Assembly: GCA_964617875.1 (NCBI GenBank)
Contig: CAZUAI010000136.1
Location: 1 to 8,704 of the forward strand
Direction of reading: 5' to 3'
Source: CAZMVY01 sp964617875
GTDB lineage: Bacteria > Planctomycetota > Phycisphaerae > UBA1845 > PWPN01
Length of the DNA stretch: 8,704 nucleotides
The translations under genes and the position numbers were made by a program. The notes below the pieces were generated by a model. The model saw only the letters and a list, made by a program, of their open reading frames with translations. It was not told where the DNA came from and made no database searches. Positions within the stretch are counted from its first letter, which is position 1; each line of letters starts with the position of its first letter. Below are positions 5,045 to 8,704 of this stretch, piece by piece.

Positions 5045-6463
5045 ATGATTGCCGTTGACAGCGAGAAGAAGCTCGATTCGTTTGCCTCGGTGTGCAAGCC
5101 GCTGTGGGCGGAGCAGCCGGTGTCCAACGGTCCCGCGTATGCGACGCGGGCGCCGGCCCGGCTTGACGTCATGGGAGGCATGGCCGACTACACCGGGTCG
5201 CTGGTGCTGCAGTATGCGTTGCCGGTCGAGACCCGGGTGGGCGTCGCGGCCCGGAGCGACCAGAAGGTGAGCATCACGTCGCTCGGGTGGCCCAACAACG
5301 GCGGCGCCGCCGAGTCGGTCTGGCCGCTGTCGGCGATGTACACGACGGCGGGCAAGCTTGCCTCGCCGGAAGCGTTCGCGGCGCACTTCGAGACATCGGG
5401 CTGCACGTGGGCCCGGCACATTGCAGGCGTGTTCTACACGCTCCTGGAGGCGGGGGCCGTGCCCCATTACGGCGGCGGCGTCTCCGTGGTCGTTCAGTCG
5501 GACATCCCGTCCGGGGCCGGAATCGGGGCGTCCGCGGCGCTTTCTGTCGCCACGGGTCTGGCTCTCACGACCATCACGGGCCACAGCGTCGCGCCGATCG
5601 AACTCGCCCGGCTGTGTCAGCGGGCGGAGAACCTCGTCGTGGGCATGCCGCGCGGGATCAGTGACAAGGTGGTCGCGCTCCTGGCCGGGGCGGGCTCACT
5701 GCTCCAGATGCGCTGCCAGCCGCACGACCTGATCGGCTTCACGCGGCTTTGCCCGGGGACGACGTTCGTGGGGATCGACAGCCGCGTCCACAGCGACAAG
5801 CAGGCCGCCAAGTTCGTCGAGACCCGTGTCGCGTCGTTCATGGGGCTGCGGATCATCGACAGCCTGCTTCGCAGGGACGCGGCCGGCCACGGCCTGCCCG
5901 GCGGATACCTGGCGAACATCACGCCGACCGACTACGTCGAGCGGTTCCGCGACCGGCTTCCGACCAAGATGCGGGGACGGGACTTCCTCGAACGTTACGG
6001 CCACATCGACGACCCGGTTACGCGCGTCGAGCCCGATACGATTTACAGGGTCCGGTCGCGCGCCGAGCACCACATCTACGAAAACGACCGCGTTCACCGC
6101 TTCGCCGACCGGCTCAGCCGTGCGTCGCGAACCGGTGAGAACGAGGCCCTCATCGAGGCCGGCGACCTGATGTACGCCTCGCACTGGAGCTACAGCCAGC
6201 GGTGCGGCATGGGGAGCATCGAGACCGACATTCTCGTCAACCTCCTGCGCGAGCAGGGGCCGGCGCGCGGCATCTACGGCGCGAAGGTCACCAGCACCGG
6301 CTGCGGGGGCACAATCGCCGTGCTGATCGCCGATACGCCGATGGCCCAGGAAGCGGTCCAGCAGGCGTGCCGGGCCTATGCCGCGAAGACCGGCCTCGAG
6401 CCGAGCGTCTTCTATGGCTCCGCCGACGGCGCGGCCAGCGAACCGGCCAGGCGCCTGGATTGA
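5045..6463 (+). CDS. GHMP-family sugar kinase, galactokinase/L-arabinokinase-like
   Basis: An ATP-dependent small-molecule kinase of the GHMP fold, probably phosphorylating a monosaccharide at C1. From ATG 5045 it is 472 aa, longer than typical galactokinases (about 380). Motif 1 is APARLDVMGGMADYTGS (36-52): it lacks the GEHTDY of true galactokinases, and the GG-ADY-GS form is what I remember from the kinase domain of plant L-arabinokinase. The phosphate-binding loop is SGAGIGASAAL (156-166). Asp207 in ISDK aligns with the catalytic Asp of the galactokinase MDQ motif. Motif 3 is GAKVTSTGCGG (412-422). A further resemblance to the plant enzyme is VGIDS (242-246) and SFMG (264-267). An insertion around residues 280-350 is charged and of unknown role. 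No Shine-Dalgarno sequence is seen; the frame is open to 4949 but the first 32 residues are not convincing. L-arabinose, galactose or another sugar are all possible substrates. Confidence 0.85.
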   Translation: MIAVDSEKKLDSFASVCKPLWAEQPVSNGPAYATRAPARLDVMGGMADYTGSLVLQYALPVETRVGVAARSDQKVSITSLGWPNNGGAAESVWPLSAMYTTAGKLASPEAFAAHFETSGCTWARHIAGVFYTLLEAGAVPHYGGGVSVVVQSDIPSGAGIGASAALSVATGLALTTITGHSVAPIELARLCQRAENLVVGMPRGISDKVVALLAGAGSLLQMRCQPHDLIGFTRLCPGTTFVGIDSRVHSDKQAAKFVETRVASFMGLRIIDSLLRRDAAGHGLPGGYLANITPTDYVERFRDRLPTKMRGRDFLERYGHIDDPVTRVEPDTIYRVRSRAEHHIYENDRVHRFADRLSRASRTGENEALIEAGDLMYASHWSYSQRCGMGSIETDILVNLLREQGPARGIYGAKVTSTGCGGTIAVLIADTPMAQEAVQQACRAYAAKTGLEPSVFYGSADGAASEPARRLD

Positions 6464-6486
6464 CGTCGGCGTCAACTGACGGTTTT
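6461..6486 (+). terminator. Possible weak terminator after the GHMP kinase gene
   Basis: CGTC (6470-6473) pairs with GACG (6478-6481) around AACT, and a short TTTT follows at 6483-6486. A competing hairpin, TGACG-TCGG-CGTCA (6461-6474), includes the kinase stop codon. Stems are only 4-5 bp, so efficient termination is doubtful. Confidence 0.3.
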
Positions 6487-6503
6487 GCCCGGCGTCTGCC
6501 GAA

Positions 6504-6748
6504 TTGACACAATCGCCGACTGCGGCAGCTGCCGTAACGCTATTCATATCAACGGGTTGCGTGTTCCGTGTGCCCGGCACGCCGTTTGCTCATGTTCACC
6601 TGAGGACGAGAGGCAAGCCGGTTTCCGTACGTCAGAGCCCGGGGCGCGAGCGACGGGTGGGCTTGCTGATGGTCATGATGCCCACGGCAGTTGAGTCGGA
6701 GTTGCCGCTGCCTCGATCAGGACGAACGGTGGAAGGAGTGGAGTGCCG
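6504..6748 (+). promoter_or_regulatory. clpB upstream region
   Basis: This spacer must hold clpB control signals, but none is unambiguous. A perfect TTGACA is at 6504-6509. The position 17 nt further on is occupied not by a -10 box but by a perfect 12-bp palindrome, CGGCAGCTGCCG (6523-6534). Further down, TCAG and AGCCC (6632-6640) can pair with GGGCT and CTGA (6659-6669) around a GC-rich loop. I find no CIRCE element (TTAGCACTC-N9-GAGTGCTAA). A sigma32-like pair (CTTGCT at 6662 and CCCAC near 6681) is too weak to call. The ribosome site GGAAGGAG is at 6731-6738. Confidence 0.3.

Positions 6749-8704
<1,956 letters not shown>

Overview
The window is about 65% GC by eye, densely coding and all on the + strand. 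The gene families and the style of small lipoproteins suggest a Planctomycetota bacterium (perhaps Phycisphaerae). This is an inference: there is no rRNA or other decisive marker. An OprB-type porin with a C-terminal Phe and three lipoprotein-like proteins indicate a didermic (Gram-negative-type) envelope. I see no mobile element, CRISPR array, phage gene, toxin-antitoxin pair or defence island.

Layout. 1-474: non-coding apart from a possible gene tail at the left edge. It holds a promoter-like pair (138-166), a strong 12-bp hairpin with a T-rich tail (200-236), and a second promoter-like pair (427-455) ahead of tRNA-Thr(CGT) at 475-546. 547-820: leader of the porin gene, with a possible composite terminator for the tRNA. 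821-2170: OprB-family porin. 2213-2419: a 68-aa putative lipoprotein 42 nt downstream, probably co-transcribed. 2573-3022: a second unknown lipoprotein with its own good promoter and Shine-Dalgarno sequence. 3023-3240: a structured intergenic stretch with a likely terminator and a hairpin-rich leader. 3241-4446: an exported trypsin-like (HtrA/DegP-type) serine protease with one PDZ domain. 4536-4943: a bifunctional nuclease (DUF151/BFN) protein whose -35 box overlaps the protease stop codon. 5045-6463: a GHMP kinase close to galactokinase and most like the kinase domain of plant L-arabinokinase. 6464-6748: regulatory spacer. 6749-8704: clpB, open at the right edge (652 codons, cut before the second Walker B).

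Functionally, the porin, lipoproteins and periplasmic protease are envelope genes. The GHMP kinase probably phosphorylates a monosaccharide at C1 for salvage. ClpB is the disaggregase of the heat-shock response. Most genes appear to have their own promoters; only the porin and the small lipoprotein look like an operon. I found no convincing novel multi-gene system. The points most worth a second look are the possible ~65-nt orphan transcript (about 173-236), the switch-like leader of the protease, the Cys next to the protease's catalytic Ser, and the arabinokinase-like kinase.
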